The translations under genes and the position numbers were made by a program. Below are positions 43,706-53,224 of a stretch of DNA of 57,523 nt, in pieces; position 1 is the first letter of the stretch, and every line of letters begins with the position of its first letter. Origin of the DNA: a bacterium (lineage in GTDB: Bacteria > Acidobacteriota > HRBIN11 > JAKEFK01). The notes beneath the pieces are model-generated. The model worked only from the letters and a program-made list of their open reading frames with translations, did not search any database and was not told the DNA's origin. Where the stretch lies: NCBI GenBank assembly GCA_022616075.1, contig JAKEFK010000067.1:1-57523 (forward strand). The letters run 5' to 3'.

Positions 43706-46405
43706 TTATTCGTAGCGCAAAGTGAGAAGAGGGTCGATGCGGGTGGCGCGTAGCGCGGGAACGAGGCACGCAACGATTGCAACAAGCGCCAGCAGAAATG
43801 AGACCGCGGCAAGAATCAACGGGTCATTGGGAGAGACTTCGAACAGAAGTGTTTGCATCAATCGCGTCAGCAACAATGCGCCTGTGATTCCCATCACAAG
43901 TCCGATTGCAGCAAGCCGGATTCCATATCGAAGAATCAGTGCGAGGATGTCCAGTCTCTGGGCGCCCAGCGCAAGACGGACTCCAATCTCTTGATGGCGC
44001 TGTTCAACGGAAAAAGAGAGAACGCCATAGATTCCCACTGCTGCAAGTAAGAGAGCAATTGCAGCCGCGCCCGCAAGAAGCGTTGCGTTAAGCCGGTTTC
44101 GAATCGCGGCCTGCGCCTTTACTTCATTCATGGTGCGAAATCTCTGAAAAGCCACTTCTTTGTCCAGCTCCTGCAAAGCCGAACGCACAGTCTGCGCGGA
44201 AACGGACGCGCCTGGCGATCGCACCGCCACCAGGAAATAACCCATCGGTGCCTGTTTGTGAAGGACATACATTTCTGGATCCGGCGGATTCACGAGATTT
44301 TGACGGGTTCCTTTTACGATTCCAACAATCTCCGCTAAAAACGGAGTGCCCACATCAATATCGATCCGTTTGCCAATCGCATCGCCGCCCGTAAAGAATT
44401 TTTTCACAAACGGTTCGTTCACAATAACCACTTTTGCGGAAGTTTCATGATCCTGATCGCCAAAACTTCGACCTCGCATTACGGGAACAGAAAGAGTCTT
44501 GAAATAATCTTTGGTAACTGCTCGAAATTGAGCGTTTGGTTTATCCGCATCCTGCGCGGGTGCCGGCCTTCCTTCGATCGTGAAAAAGCGATCACCTCCG
44601 GCCGGAATCAGTGGAATTCCCGATCCGGCTGCAACCGAATCAACTCCAGGTAGACTTCCCAGCTTTTGCATCGCGGCTTCCACAAATCGGACAACCGACT
44701 CGGGAGTCGGATATCTTTTTTCATCAAGCGACGTGCGCATTGTCAATAAGTTTTCCGGTTGGAATCCCAGGTCGACATGAGTCAGATTCCAGAAACTTTT
44801 GAGCAATAGCCCCGCGCCGGCAAGCAAAATCAACGACAACGCAATCTCACAAACAGCAAGCATCTGCCGGAGCCTCCCCCCCGCCGTGCGCGTACCGGAA
44901 TATTTTCCCTCCTTCAATCGCTCAGAAGTTAAGTGCGGCATGATATCAATGGCCGGCGCAATACTGAACAGAATCCCGGTAACAACAGAGGAGAGAAGAG
45001 TAAACAAGAGCGTGGTTCTATCCACACTTACCTCTTGAAGGCGTGGAAGAAAATCGGGACCGGCGGTCCGAAATGCTTCCAGCGACCAGTGCGCAAGAAG
45101 AAGTCCAAGCAAGCCGGAAGGAATAGAAATCAACAAGCCTTCGGCAAGCAGCTGCATCATAACGCGAAAGCGTCCGGCTCCCAGCGCCACACGAATGGCT
45201 ATTTCCTTCTGGCGCGAGGCGGCTCTGGCAAGCAGCAGATTAGCGACGTTCACGCAAGCAATCAAAAGAAGGAAAGAGACCGCGGCGAAGATCACAAACA
45301 AAGGTCTTCGGAGGTTGCCCACCATTTGTTCTTGAAGAGTCTCCAGCCTTGTTCTCCAGGTTCGATTCGATTCCGGGTATTGCTTCTCCAGTTGCGACGC
45401 AATTGTCTGCAATTCCGCCTGCGCGGTTTCGATCGACATCCCTTCACGGACGCGGACGATCGGACGCAAGAAGTGAAACTTCCGCTGTTGCATATCGGGA
45501 CTTGCGAATACCAAAGGAGACCATAGATCCACATCCAACGGATAGCCGAAACCTTTCTGCATCACGCCCACCACGGTATAGCCGGATTGATTGATCACGA
45601 TGGACTTACCGATGATTTGCGGATCGCCCACGAAGTGTTCTTGCCACGCGGAGTAACTGAGGATCACAGCGCTCGTGTCTTGTTGTTCATCGGCCGCAAC
45701 AAAAGTTCGACCCGCATGCGGACGCGCCCCGAATACTTCAAAGAATCCCGCAGTTACGAGAGCGCTATCGATTTTGACCGGACCGGCAGATGTGTTCAGT
45801 GTCATCGGCGCCGGAACGAATTGATGCATGACATGCATTGCCGCAAACTTTTCAAACGATTTTGCCCGCGCGCGATAATCAAGAAAATCGGGTGGAGAAA
45901 TCGCGGCCCGATCCCCTTGCGAAAACTTTCCCCAGACCCAGAGAATCTGTTCTGGATGATCGTAGGGGAGCGGTTTCAGGATCACCGCGTTCACCACACT
46001 GAAGATGGCGGTCGTCGCAGAGATTCCAAGCGCGATCGTCAGCACAACAATGATGGTGAAGCGAGGATTCTTGCGCAGCATGCGCGCGCCGTAAATAAGA
46101 TCGCGCATGAGTTCGTACAGCATCGCGCGCAATCCGGCCTTTTCAGAATGCGAATGTTCAATGAGGTTTTGTGAGGCACGAGAGCGAGGTTGTGACCGGG
46201 ATACTTCGTTCGAAAACCATTGCCAGTCCGGAATGTGCTGTTCCGCGGTTGCTTCGGCTTGAGACTCGGTGAGCCCATTGCGCAATGCTTCCTGATAGAC
46301 ATCCTCCAGTTGCTGCGCCACGTCTTCGATGATTTCGAGCTGCCGCGCGGGAAGGAGTTCATTGAGCTGTATATGGTCCCGGACAAATGACTTCCAATCA
46401 GGCAT
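43706..46405 (-). CDS. ADOP-class FtsX-type ABC permease
   Basis: An 899-residue permease of the acidobacterial duplicated-permease type. It has an N-terminal cytosolic prefix ([20 protein letters not shown], then a coiled-coil-like stretch), a first membrane helix ([20 protein letters not shown]), a MacB-type periplasmic domain, and two FtsX modules, [20 protein letters not shown] and [20 protein letters not shown], each followed by membrane helices. The ATPase partner is not encoded here, as is usual for this class. It overlaps the PadR gene by 8 bases, so the two are one operon. Substrate is unknown; such permeases are thought to export or to handle lipophilic compounds. Confidence 0.9.
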   Translation of the reverse strand: MPDWKSFVRDHIQLNELLPARQLEIIEDVAQQLEDVYQEALRNGLTESQAEATAEQHIPDWQWFSNEVSRSQPRSRASQNLIEHSHSEKAGLRAMLYELMRDLIYGARMLRKNPRFTIIVVLTIALGISATTAIFSVVNAVILKPLPYDHPEQILWVWGKFSQGDRAAISPPDFLDYRARAKSFEKFAAMHVMHQFVPAPMTLNTSAGPVKIDSALVTAGFFEVFGARPHAGRTFVAADEQQDTSAVILSYSAWQEHFVGDPQIIGKSIVINQSGYTVVGVMQKGFGYPLDVDLWSPLVFASPDMQQRKFHFLRPIVRVREGMSIETAQAELQTIASQLEKQYPESNRTWRTRLETLQEQMVGNLRRPLFVIFAAVSFLLLIACVNVANLLLARAASRQKEIAIRVALGAGRFRVMMQLLAEGLLISIPSGLLGLLLAHWSLEAFRTAGPDFLPRLQEVSVDRTTLLFTLLSSVVTGILFSIAPAIDIMPHLTSERLKEGKYSGTRTAGGRLRQMLAVCEIALSLILLAGAGLLLKSFWNLTHVDLGFQPENLLTMRTSLDEKRYPTPESVVRFVEAAMQKLGSLPGVDSVAAGSGIPLIPAGGDRFFTIEGRPAPAQDADKPNAQFRAVTKDYFKTLSVPVMRGRSFGDQDHETSAKVVIVNEPFVKKFFTGGDAIGKRIDIDVGTPFLAEIVGIVKGTRQNLVNPPDPEMYVLHKQAPMGYFLVAVRSPGASVSAQTVRSALQELDKEVAFQRFRTMNEVKAQAAIRNRLNATLLAGAAAIALLLAAVGIYGVLSFSVEQRHQEIGVRLALGAQRLDILALILRYGIRLAAIGLVMGITGALLLTRLMQTLLFEVSPNDPLILAAVSFLLALVAIVACLVPALRATRIDPLLTLRYE

Positions 46406-46730
46406 TTTCCATACCTACGATCTGCGTCAGCGCTGCAATGAATTCCTTCCAGGTCGCCCGCTGCTCCTGAAGCAAACGCCTCCCTTTTCCGGTGAGCCTG
46501 TAGTAGCGGCGGCGGCGCTCACCGGGCTTCTCCACCCAGCGACCGGCGATCATTCCCCTATCCTCCAAGCGGCACAGCATCGGATAAAGCGAGGCGATGC
46601 GAAACTGCAACTTTCCTTTGGAACGAAGCTCGATCAGTTTGCCGATCTCGTATCCATGACGCGGCCGAGCAGAAAGCAAAGAAAGGATCAACAATTCTGC
46701 GCTTCCCTTTTTCATTTCTTTTGTAATCAT
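46398..46730 (-). CDS. PadR-family transcriptional regulator
   Basis: A 110-residue winged-helix repressor: [80 protein letters not shown], which is the PadR pattern throughout. It overlaps the permease start by 8 bases; this PadR/ADOP pairing is characteristic. It probably represses its own operon, and the AT-rich palindromic sequence directly before it (46734-46769) is the likely operator. The inducer is unknown. Confidence 0.92.
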   Translation of the reverse strand: MITKEMKKGSAELLILSLLSARPRHGYEIGKLIELRSKGKLQFRIASLYPMLCRLEDRGMIAGRWVEKPGERRRRYYRLTGKGRRLLQEQRATWKEFIAALTQIVGMENA

Positions 46731-46733
46731 GCT

Positions 46734-46769
46734 ATATACGATATCACAATATACTGTAATAAAGTATAT
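46734..46769. promoter_or_regulatory. Candidate PadR operator
   Basis: Directly upstream of the padR start lie ATATAC (46734-46739) and GTATAT (46764-46769), inverted arms flanking the AT-rich core GATATCACAATATACTG. The place between start codon and likely promoter fits a self-repression site. Inferred from symmetry only. Confidence 0.5.
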
Positions 46770-46908
46770 ACCGGAAGCGCGAGAACTGTTGTGCCCATTT
46801 TATAACTCCTTTTTGCTTTCACTCTTATAAGAGAAATCGGGAAAAACATTTCGTGCAGAAGTGTAAGAAGTGAGAGGAAGAGATAAGGGAGAAGAGGGGA
46901 TTTATTTT

Positions 46909-49900
46909 TTAGCGACTGCCGCTGAGACTGGCCCACTCACCGGATTGAATGAAGCTGGCCCAGTAAGAGGGATGAGCGCGCTCCTTTTGCTTGAGCATGC
47001 TGAGCTTCGTTTGTCGCAGAGCTTCGCCACGTCCCAGGCCCTTCTTAAGGCCCCTGTAGTAATCGGTCATCAACTGGCGTGTTACGTAATCACTGACAGG
47101 CCACAGACTCATGACGAGAGTTTCCGCTCCGGCAAGCACGAAAGATCTGCGCAAGCCGTACACTCCTTCGCCGTTTTTTACCTCGCCAAGACCGGTGTCA
47201 CAGGCCGAAAGTGTAACGAGTTTTGTGCCCCATAGATTCATGCCTGATGCTTCGAGCGCAGTCAAAATACCATCGTCACCGGTGCTCTTGCGAATGTTCG
47301 CCCCCGCAAAGGCAAGTCCCGATCGCAGCAAGGGATTTGCAATCTTTGCATTTTCATTGCCGGCGTCCGTCAAAAAAAATCCGTGTGTTGCAATATGAAT
47401 GATTCGCGGAGCGGAGGTCCGCTTGAGTGAAGACTCTGTAGCTTGCGTTCCGGTCAAAACAGAAGCGTCATCAAAAAGTGATTTAATGGCTTTTGCTTCC
47501 TGAGCTGAGCCGCTCAGCGGCGCAAAATAGACCTCGGACAAATCGGAGCCTGTTGTTACGCTTGTTCTGCGGACGGCTCGTCCGCCGGACTTCGGAGCTT
47601 TGACTTCAGCCATCGCAATCGATTCCGGCTCACCGAACATCGGATTCGCCAGTAAGAGAGGATTGCTTTTGCTTTCACGCATCACCTGCATCCGCAGCAG
47701 GTCGCGCCCGCTCGTTAAGTATGTAATCGAAAAGCGTTCGACAAGATAGCGATTCTGCTCATCAACCAGCGCTTCAAAGGGAACCAGGTTCAGCGAGCCG
47801 TCCGATGAAACGAGCAAACTCTTCGCGTTTCCAAAAAGAGGGCGAATCGGCTTCATGATTTTTTCATCAAGATCGCGTGATAGTTGTTGTGCATCATTAC
47901 GACCTGGCTCACGCAAAACCTCGCGTAGCTTGTCAACCGAATGATCAATCATCCTCGCATCGCCAAGATCTTGCCACCGAATTTCGTTCTGGCGCAGAAC
48001 GTATGCGATGTAGCGCGGCTCCCTGTAAGCTTCCTTATTGCTTTCAGCTTTAGGATCGAACGGACGATACACAGCGAATTCAATCAATGCCGCATCAGCA
48101 GGAATTGCTGATTGAATAGCGGCAACGGTAACGGGCTGCGAACCGGCGCGAAACTCCGCGCTGCGGCGGCTGATCTCCGCTTCAAGCGTTTCCTTTTGCT
48201 CTTCCAGCTCCGTGATTCTTTTTTTGTGTTCTTCGACAGACATCTTCTGCGGTCCGTCGAGCACGAGGCGTCCCAGTTCTGCTGTGACATCGTTGAATTG
48301 TTTGAGCAAGGCCTGTTCTTCAGGCGAAGAGCGCTGTCGTAACGAGGCGAAGGTTTCGGACATAGCATCAAGCGCGCGCCCCTTGCGCTGAAGCAAAACC
48401 AGCGCTGCCAGTTCGCTCGCGGCCAAATCATCCGGCGCGAGGTCCCTGTTGAGTGAGATGGTTCGATCGGTCCTCTCGGCAATCGAGTTTAGAAAGGATA
48501 TTTTCTCCCGTTCGGATCCGATGGCCAATTGCATTTCTATGTTGCGTTCGATCACTGCATCAACACGCGCTTGGAACTTAATTGCCTTCACGATGTTTCC
48601 CTGTGCGGCATACGTTTTGGCAATGTTGCCAAGAGACGTCATAGTCAAAAGTTGGTAAGATCCTTTCGTTGTTTCCGAAATTTGCAAAACTCGATGGTGC
48701 GCCTCTAAAGACTTCTCGTAGTCCCCGCCGGCGCGATAGATATTGGCGACATTATTGAGAATGATGGCCAGACGGGGATTCTCAGGCCCGAATGCTTTCT
48801 CAACGATTGCGGTTGCCTTTGCGTAGAACTCTTGCGCTTTGGAGTAGTCTTTTTTTTCGCGAGCGATCAAGCCGAGATTATGCAGATTTATTGCGCGTGA
48901 AATATTCTCCGCCCCTACCGTCTTCTCATAGATTGCCTGTGAACGCAGGAAAAACTTCTCCGCTCGTTCATAGTCCCGCGTCACTGTGTAATGATAGCCC
49001 AATTGGTTCAACACAGTGCCTGTGTGATAATGTTCTGCGCCTTCGGTTTTTTCTGCAATCATTAACGCTCGTTCCAGTAGCTGTTCTACCTTCTTATACT
49101 CATTTGTAACTTTTGCCAGAGTTACCAGACATTTACGCACCAAAGCGTGCTCCGAGCCAAGTGTCTTTTCGCTGATATCAATAGCCCGCTGTGCCAAAGG
49201 TTCCGCTTTAGCTATTTCGTTTGTCGAATAGTAAAAATACGCCAGCGATTGGATAACATCGATGGTATGGGGATGCTCTTCTCCCAACGTTTTTCTTCTT
49301 ATTGCTAAGGCGCGTTCTACCAGCGATATGGCTTTGGCAAAATCCTGTTTGTCATCGTAATAGTTGGAAAGCTGCATTAGCAACGTTGCAACAAACGGGT
49401 GTTCGGGTCCTAAAATATTTTCGGCGATGGCTAAGGCTCGTTCGGCAAGTTGACGCGCATCCTGATAGTATCCGTCAAGAAGAGCTTGCCGGCTTTCCGC
49501 TTCCAGTTTGCGCGCTTCATGAAGCAAGCGGTCATTCTCGCTTGCAGCGCGAATCTCAGTAATACGAATCTGGTATTGGCCTGCTGAAGCGCTCAATGAG
49601 GATGCATTCACACTCAGCCGATAACTTCCAGCCGCTTCCGAAACCATCTCAATTTTCTCTTCCCCGTGACTTCTGAATTCGTTGTCGAAACTGGCGATGG
49701 CATTACTGTGCGTTCCCAGAAATTCAAGGACAACGTCTATGCCGCGTTGCTCAATGATCACGCCAGCGTATTGGTCTTTCGCTAGCGAGATTCGATAGAT
49801 ATGCTTCTGTCCACCCGATAATTCGCGCACGATGGGCTTCGCCGGTTGCAATAGGGTTCCACTGGCGAAAGCGATGCTGGAAAAAGCAAAAATTGCGAAC

Positions 49901-49914
49901 ACCACCAAGTACAT
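46909..49914 (-). CDS. Exported TPR-CHAT protease-like protein
   Basis: About 1001 residues from the ATG at 49914, which has AGGTGG 5-6 bases upstream. N-terminal signal peptide (MYLVVFAIFAFSSIAFASG), a beta-rich domain (RELSGGQKHIYRISLAKDQY), then about eight TPR_12 units with the repeating pattern A..L.....YY.....Y.KA......R.L.I.EK.LG.EHP (roughly 120-420). The C-terminal CHAT domain has HIATHGFFLTD (His844) and LVTLSACDTGLGEVKNGEGV (Cys905), the His/Cys pair of caspase-like peptidases. It is the third gene after sigma and anti-sigma, so it is probably their main output. Exported CHAT proteins of this kind are frequent in acidobacteria and cyanobacteria; substrates are unknown. Confidence 0.9.
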   Translation of the reverse strand: MYLVVFAIFAFSSIAFASGTLLQPAKPIVRELSGGQKHIYRISLAKDQYAGVIIEQRGIDVVLEFLGTHSNAIASFDNEFRSHGEEKIEMVSEAAGSYRLSVNASSLSASAGQYQIRITEIRAASENDRLLHEARKLEAESRQALLDGYYQDARQLAERALAIAENILGPEHPFVATLLMQLSNYYDDKQDFAKAISLVERALAIRRKTLGEEHPHTIDVIQSLAYFYYSTNEIAKAEPLAQRAIDISEKTLGSEHALVRKCLVTLAKVTNEYKKVEQLLERALMIAEKTEGAEHYHTGTVLNQLGYHYTVTRDYERAEKFFLRSQAIYEKTVGAENISRAINLHNLGLIAREKKDYSKAQEFYAKATAIVEKAFGPENPRLAIILNNVANIYRAGGDYEKSLEAHHRVLQISETTKGSYQLLTMTSLGNIAKTYAAQGNIVKAIKFQARVDAVIERNIEMQLAIGSEREKISFLNSIAERTDRTISLNRDLAPDDLAASELAALVLLQRKGRALDAMSETFASLRQRSSPEEQALLKQFNDVTAELGRLVLDGPQKMSVEEHKKRITELEEQKETLEAEISRRSAEFRAGSQPVTVAAIQSAIPADAALIEFAVYRPFDPKAESNKEAYREPRYIAYVLRQNEIRWQDLGDARMIDHSVDKLREVLREPGRNDAQQLSRDLDEKIMKPIRPLFGNAKSLLVSSDGSLNLVPFEALVDEQNRYLVERFSITYLTSGRDLLRMQVMRESKSNPLLLANPMFGEPESIAMAEVKAPKSGGRAVRRTSVTTGSDLSEVYFAPLSGSAQEAKAIKSLFDDASVLTGTQATESSLKRTSAPRIIHIATHGFFLTDAGNENAKIANPLLRSGLAFAGANIRKSTGDDGILTALEASGMNLWGTKLVTLSACDTGLGEVKNGEGVYGLRRSFVLAGAETLVMSLWPVSDYVTRQLMTDYYRGLKKGLGRGEALRQTKLSMLKQKERAHPSYWASFIQSGEWASLSGSR

Positions 49915-49923
49915 CAGGACCAC

Positions 49924-50802
49924 CTACTGGGCTATAACTCTGAAAGGATAACTACTGATGATTTCGCTTACTCCGCCGGAAGAAATGCCCGAAAGCTCCA
50001 AGACATAATTTTGTGACTTCAACAAATGCGCCGGTAATCTGATCTTTATGCTCTTATCAGCTTTGAGCTTGTCATTCCACAGGACTTCATCAGTTGCAGG
50101 ATTCTTCAAAGCCACTGCGTAAGCGGAGAATTCATTCATTTCAAGTTCCAGAGTTATGTCTACAGAATCCGTATCAGCGGGCATAGAAAGAACCGGGATC
50201 TGTCCAATGTTTCTCGTTTGAGGTCGAAGATTAAGGGCAATGACACGGACGCCGCGTTGCTCAACGAATGGCATTTTTTTTTCGAGCTCAGCAAGTCTTT
50301 GCCTCACACGCGTGAGTTCCTTTTCCTTTTCTGCGTCCGAAGAACGCTGCAGCGCAAGCTCTCGCAGCAAATCCCGTTCGCGCTGCTCAAGCGTCAGGCG
50401 CTGATTGCGCAAACTCATGTTATCGAACATTAAGTAGCCGCCGGTTAACATCATCATTGCAGCAACAGCTGCAAGCGCCCACTGAAATACAAAAGCAGGT
50501 TTGCGCGAAATGCTTTTGATTGTTGCTTGTTCAGAAGCGATCATTACATCGCGAAATGCTTCAGCAAAACTCACTTTCTCTTTGCGTTTGGAGGACGCCA
50601 GATAATGCGATTTGAAGCTGACAAGCGTATTTCCGGACAGCTCGCCTCTCACGTAGGCATCCATCAGATCGTTTTCAACATCGCGCAGCCGTTGAGCGAA
50701 GTCGTCATCTGTCACACTCAACTGGTCCAGGCGCTCCATTTCAGCTTCCGGCAAAGTACCAAGAAGGTAGTCTTCGATTATTCGTTCTTCAACATGCTTC
50801 AT
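49924..50802 (-). CDS. Membrane-anchored anti-sigma-like protein
   Basis: From the ATG at 50802: 292 residues, with GGGGG about 12 bases upstream. The N-terminal half has a helical cytosolic part (ERIIEDYLLGTLPEAEMERL, ENDLMDAYVRGELSGNTLVS) of the type that binds ECF sigma factors, then one membrane helix (WALAAVAAMMMLTGGYLMF), a coiled-coil (ERDLLRELALQRSSDAEKEK) and a periplasmic beta-domain (VDITLELEMNEFSAYAVALK). It lies between the sigma gene and the CHAT gene. The arrangement suggests that an outside signal releases the sigma factor; that is inferred. Confidence 0.78.
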   Translation of the reverse strand: MKHVEERIIEDYLLGTLPEAEMERLDQLSVTDDDFAQRLRDVENDLMDAYVRGELSGNTLVSFKSHYLASSKRKEKVSFAEAFRDVMIASEQATIKSISRKPAFVFQWALAAVAAMMMLTGGYLMFDNMSLRNQRLTLEQRERDLLRELALQRSSDAEKEKELTRVRQRLAELEKKMPFVEQRGVRVIALNLRPQTRNIGQIPVLSMPADTDSVDITLELEMNEFSAYAVALKNPATDEVLWNDKLKADKSIKIRLPAHLLKSQNYVLELSGISSGGVSEIISSYPFRVIAQ

Positions 50803-50850
50803 AAGTCTGTCGCTTCCCCCATAATTACAAGACAAAACGGCCAAAATCTT

Positions 50851-51456
50851 TCATTCGGCACTCCCCAGGCATTTGCGCACACAGGCTTCAAGTTTGTCCC
50901 GTATGCGACAAGCGCGAATACTCAACGCGTTCATCGTAACTCCTAATTCAGCCGCCAGAGCTCTGCGCTTCTCAATCTTTGTTCGCCGTTCTCCCTGATA
51001 GTAGCTTATGATCAGCACCCGTTCAGGAACCTCGAGCTTTTGCATACATTGTTGCAGGCAATTCGATCGCCTCTGGGCTTGCTGTTCCTCCTCGGTGAAA
51101 TCCTGCGCTGCGGGTATTCGATCATGGAGAGATTCCTGGCGGTGTTGCCCGCGCAAGGATTCGAGGAACACAAAACGAGCAACGATGTAGCAATAGTGCG
51201 CAGGTGTATCGCTCGAAATCGTCCCCTCTTCTTCGAGTCTTCGTGCCACGCGATTCAGAGTTTCATCCGCAAGTTCATCGGGCGAAACGCAGTTCTTACG
51301 GTCGAAATACAGCACGAGTCTCCTCCGTATCTCCAGATAACGCTGGCCGCCCGAATCGGCCCCGCCATCGATCCACTTTAGAAACTGGCGAAATGTGCTT
51401 TGGGTTAGCACCCATTCGGCCTTTCCTGTGGGCTCCGGGACAGATCGATTCGCCAT
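50851..51456 (-). CDS. Sigma-70/ECF-type sigma factor
   Basis: A 201-residue sigma factor. Region 2: FDRKNCVSPDELADETLNRV, ARRLEEEGTIS, then HYCYIVARFVFLESLRGQHR; region 4: QKLEVPERVLIISYYQGERR, RALAAELGVTMNALSIRACR, IRDKLEAC. The ELADETLNRVAR block and the Leu-rich helix-turn-helix in region 4 identify it. It starts 48 bases before the anti-sigma gene and heads the sigma/anti-sigma/CHAT operon. ATG at 51456 with GGTGTGAG upstream. Confidence 0.85.
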   Translation of the reverse strand: MANRSVPEPTGKAEWVLTQSTFRQFLKWIDGGADSGGQRYLEIRRRLVLYFDRKNCVSPDELADETLNRVARRLEEEGTISSDTPAHYCYIVARFVFLESLRGQHRQESLHDRIPAAQDFTEEEQQAQRRSNCLQQCMQKLEVPERVLIISYYQGERRTKIEKRRALAAELGVTMNALSIRACRIRDKLEACVRKCLGSAE

Positions 51457-51506
51457 CTCACACCAAAACTATGCGAAGTTAGATTGAATTCAATTTTACT
51501 CCGATT

Positions 51507-51580
51507 TAACCGCCAAGACGCCAAGGCACCAAGATAGAATTTAACGTTCTTTTCTTGGCGTCTTGGCGCCTTGGCGGTTA
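51507..51580. repeat. Inverted repeat made of CGCCAAG units
   Basis: Left arm 51507-51534 and right arm 51553-51580 are 28-base inverted copies with three mismatches. Each arm is itself a row of three CGCCAAG-like units. RNA from either strand would form a stable hairpin with a loop of about 18 bases. It lies between the sigma-factor gene start and a broken metallo-beta-lactamase-like gene. Elements with this unit are widespread in soil bacteria genomes. Confidence 0.75.
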
Positions 51581-51694
51581 GTCCACAATCAAATCAGACC
51601 GTCTGAGGACCTCCCGCTTGCAATCTGCCCATATCGCTTTGCGTTATTGCTGGCAACCATTACGATCTGACCGCAGGAGACGAGCAAATCCTTT

Positions 51695-51903
51695 ATGAAA
51701 TCCGTGATCTGTTTTCTTCTTGTTCCTTCCTTTTCTTTGCCTCGCTGATAATTTGCCGCAACAGGATTACGAAACCGTTCAGGTGGCGAATGGAATTTAC
51801 GCGTTTGTTGCAACCGAACCCAAAAGTGGTTATTGATTTTTTTGAAACTCCCGGTATAGCCCAGGCCTATAAAGAAGCCAAAGGTGAATCGCGAGACGAA
51901 TAA
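51695..51903 (+). pseudogene. Remnant of an exported metallo-beta-lactamase-fold gene
   Basis: Pieces in different frames: ATG at 51695 followed by a signal-peptide-like KSVICFLLVPSF; then DYETVQVANGIYAFVATEPK in another frame, close to the first strand of MBL-fold hydrolases (V-A-x-G-hY-A-F-hA-x-E-P); then VVIDFFETPGIAQAYKEAKG with a stop at 51903. The metal-binding HxHxDH part is absent. So a large internal deletion has left the N- and C-terminal ends. Confidence 0.45.
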
Positions 51904-51917
51904 GAAGACAACTTGAG

Positions 51918-52136
51918 TTACTTGTTGATGTCGGTGTCCTCTACAAGAAAAGAGATTTGTAGATTTACACGATACGCGACGACGCGATCGTTTTGAACCT
52001 TCGCTTGCATCTCTTTGACATAAGCCGAGTTGATGTTCCGGACGGTTTTAGCGACATTCGCGATCGCTTCTTGCGTTGCCTGTTCCCAGCCCTTCTCCGA
52101 TTCTGCAATAATCTCAACGACTTTAACAACAGCCAT
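51918..52136 (-). CDS. Dodecin-family flavin-binding protein
   Basis: A 72-residue dodecin. The start is the ATG at 52136 with AAGGAGG 8 bases upstream, not the earlier frame extension. MAVVKVVEIIAESEKGWEQA, TQEAIANVAKTVRNINSAYV and RVVAYRVNLQISFLVE match the family end to end, including the Trp in KGWEQA that stacks on flavin. Dodecins assemble as hollow dodecamers and store flavin or bind CoA. It stands alone with its promoter shared with the divergent Ppx-like gene. Confidence 0.93.
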   Translation of the reverse strand: MAVVKVVEIIAESEKGWEQATQEAIANVAKTVRNINSAYVKEMQAKVQNDRVVAYRVNLQISFLVEDTDINK

Positions 52137-52225
52137 AACAACCTCCTTCAGTTTTCCTTCAGTCGGAAATATAGGGCCGGGTTTCAGCGTTTTCAAAATG
52201 TTACAATCTGTTTTTGAGGTGCTAT

Positions 52226-53224
52226 ATGCACGGAGTCATTCCGCTGATTTTACTTTCCACGCTCCTGGCTTCGCATTCAGTCCGCGCGGAAAGTCAGGAG
52301 AAGCTGCGCGACACCGGACTCGTGTGCGCGGTAGATATGGGAAGCAACACCTTCAAGTTCATCATCGCTGAAATCAATAAAGGGGAATATTTGCAGTACG
52401 TTGATGAACGAAAAACTGCGGGTGTGGGAGATGATCTAAAAGCAACCGAAAGTAAAACGGGACGAAAGCAGATTTCGGATGGAAAAGTACAAGAAATTCG
52501 AGCTCTGCTTGCGGGATTTCAAGATCAATGTGAGCAAAAAACTCATTCGCGTAAAATTCAGGGCATTGCAACTGCGGCTTTCCGCGAAGCGGAAAACGGC
52601 GCGGCTATCTCAGATCAACTGCGCCAACAGGGCATTGAGGTACAAATCCTGACTGGAGAAGGCGAATCCGCATATGCTTATGAAGCGGCAACTCTGGGTA
52701 AATCCGGCTTTGCAGTCGCGGATCTCGGGAGCCGCACAACAGAATTTGTAACGAAGACGGGTGAGAACTATCAATGGGCAGAAATTCACACAGGATACAA
52801 GGTTGCCTGGGACGATTTCTATGAAAAAGCCGGGACTTTTGGTCAGGCATCGTCGCAGCATCTGGTAAAGCTGAAGCAAATGATCGGAGAAAAAGAAAAT
52901 CAGATCTTGCGCAATCGTATTGAGCTCGTGATGATCGAATTTGGTGAGACGGCGAGTTATGTTTTAGGAATTCCGCAAGATCAGATCGAAGGAAAGATCA
53001 TCACACGCACGCAAGTGCAGGGCAAGTTAAAAGACCTTCATGCAATGGATGCAAAAGCTTTTGCTGATCTCAAGAAGAATTTCAAAGATGCCATCAAAGT
53101 CCTGCCGCGCGTAGTTCTCGCGGATCTTATTCTCGAGCAAACCGGCTATGATCAGTTGCGAGGCAGTAACCGCGAATTAAATGTGGCTATTGTTTATCAA
53201 ATCTCCCGCGGAGTCACTCACTAG
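52226..53224 (+). CDS. Exported Ppx/GppA-like phosphatase
   Basis: From the ATG at 52226 (GAGG 6 bases upstream) 332 residues. MHGVIPLILLSTLLASHSVR is a signal peptide, which is unusual for this family. Then an exopolyphosphatase/GppA fold of the actin-like ATPase superfamily: CAVDMGSNTFKFIIAEINKG (phosphate 1), QGIATAAFREAENGAAISDQ, ILTGEGESAYAYEAATLGKS, AVADLGSRTTEFVTKTGENY (phosphate 2), and PRVVLADLILEQTGYDQLRG. It is about as long as single-domain Ppx proteins and would act on phosphate compounds in the periplasm. It is followed without gap by a glutaminase-like gene, so both are likely one operon. Confidence 0.82.
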   Translation: MHGVIPLILLSTLLASHSVRAESQEKLRDTGLVCAVDMGSNTFKFIIAEINKGEYLQYVDERKTAGVGDDLKATESKTGRKQISDGKVQEIRALLAGFQDQCEQKTHSRKIQGIATAAFREAENGAAISDQLRQQGIEVQILTGEGESAYAYEAATLGKSGFAVADLGSRTTEFVTKTGENYQWAEIHTGYKVAWDDFYEKAGTFGQASSQHLVKLKQMIGEKENQILRNRIELVMIEFGETASYVLGIPQDQIEGKIITRTQVQGKLKDLHAMDAKAFADLKKNFKDAIKVLPRVVLADLILEQTGYDQLRGSNRELNVAIVYQISRGVTH

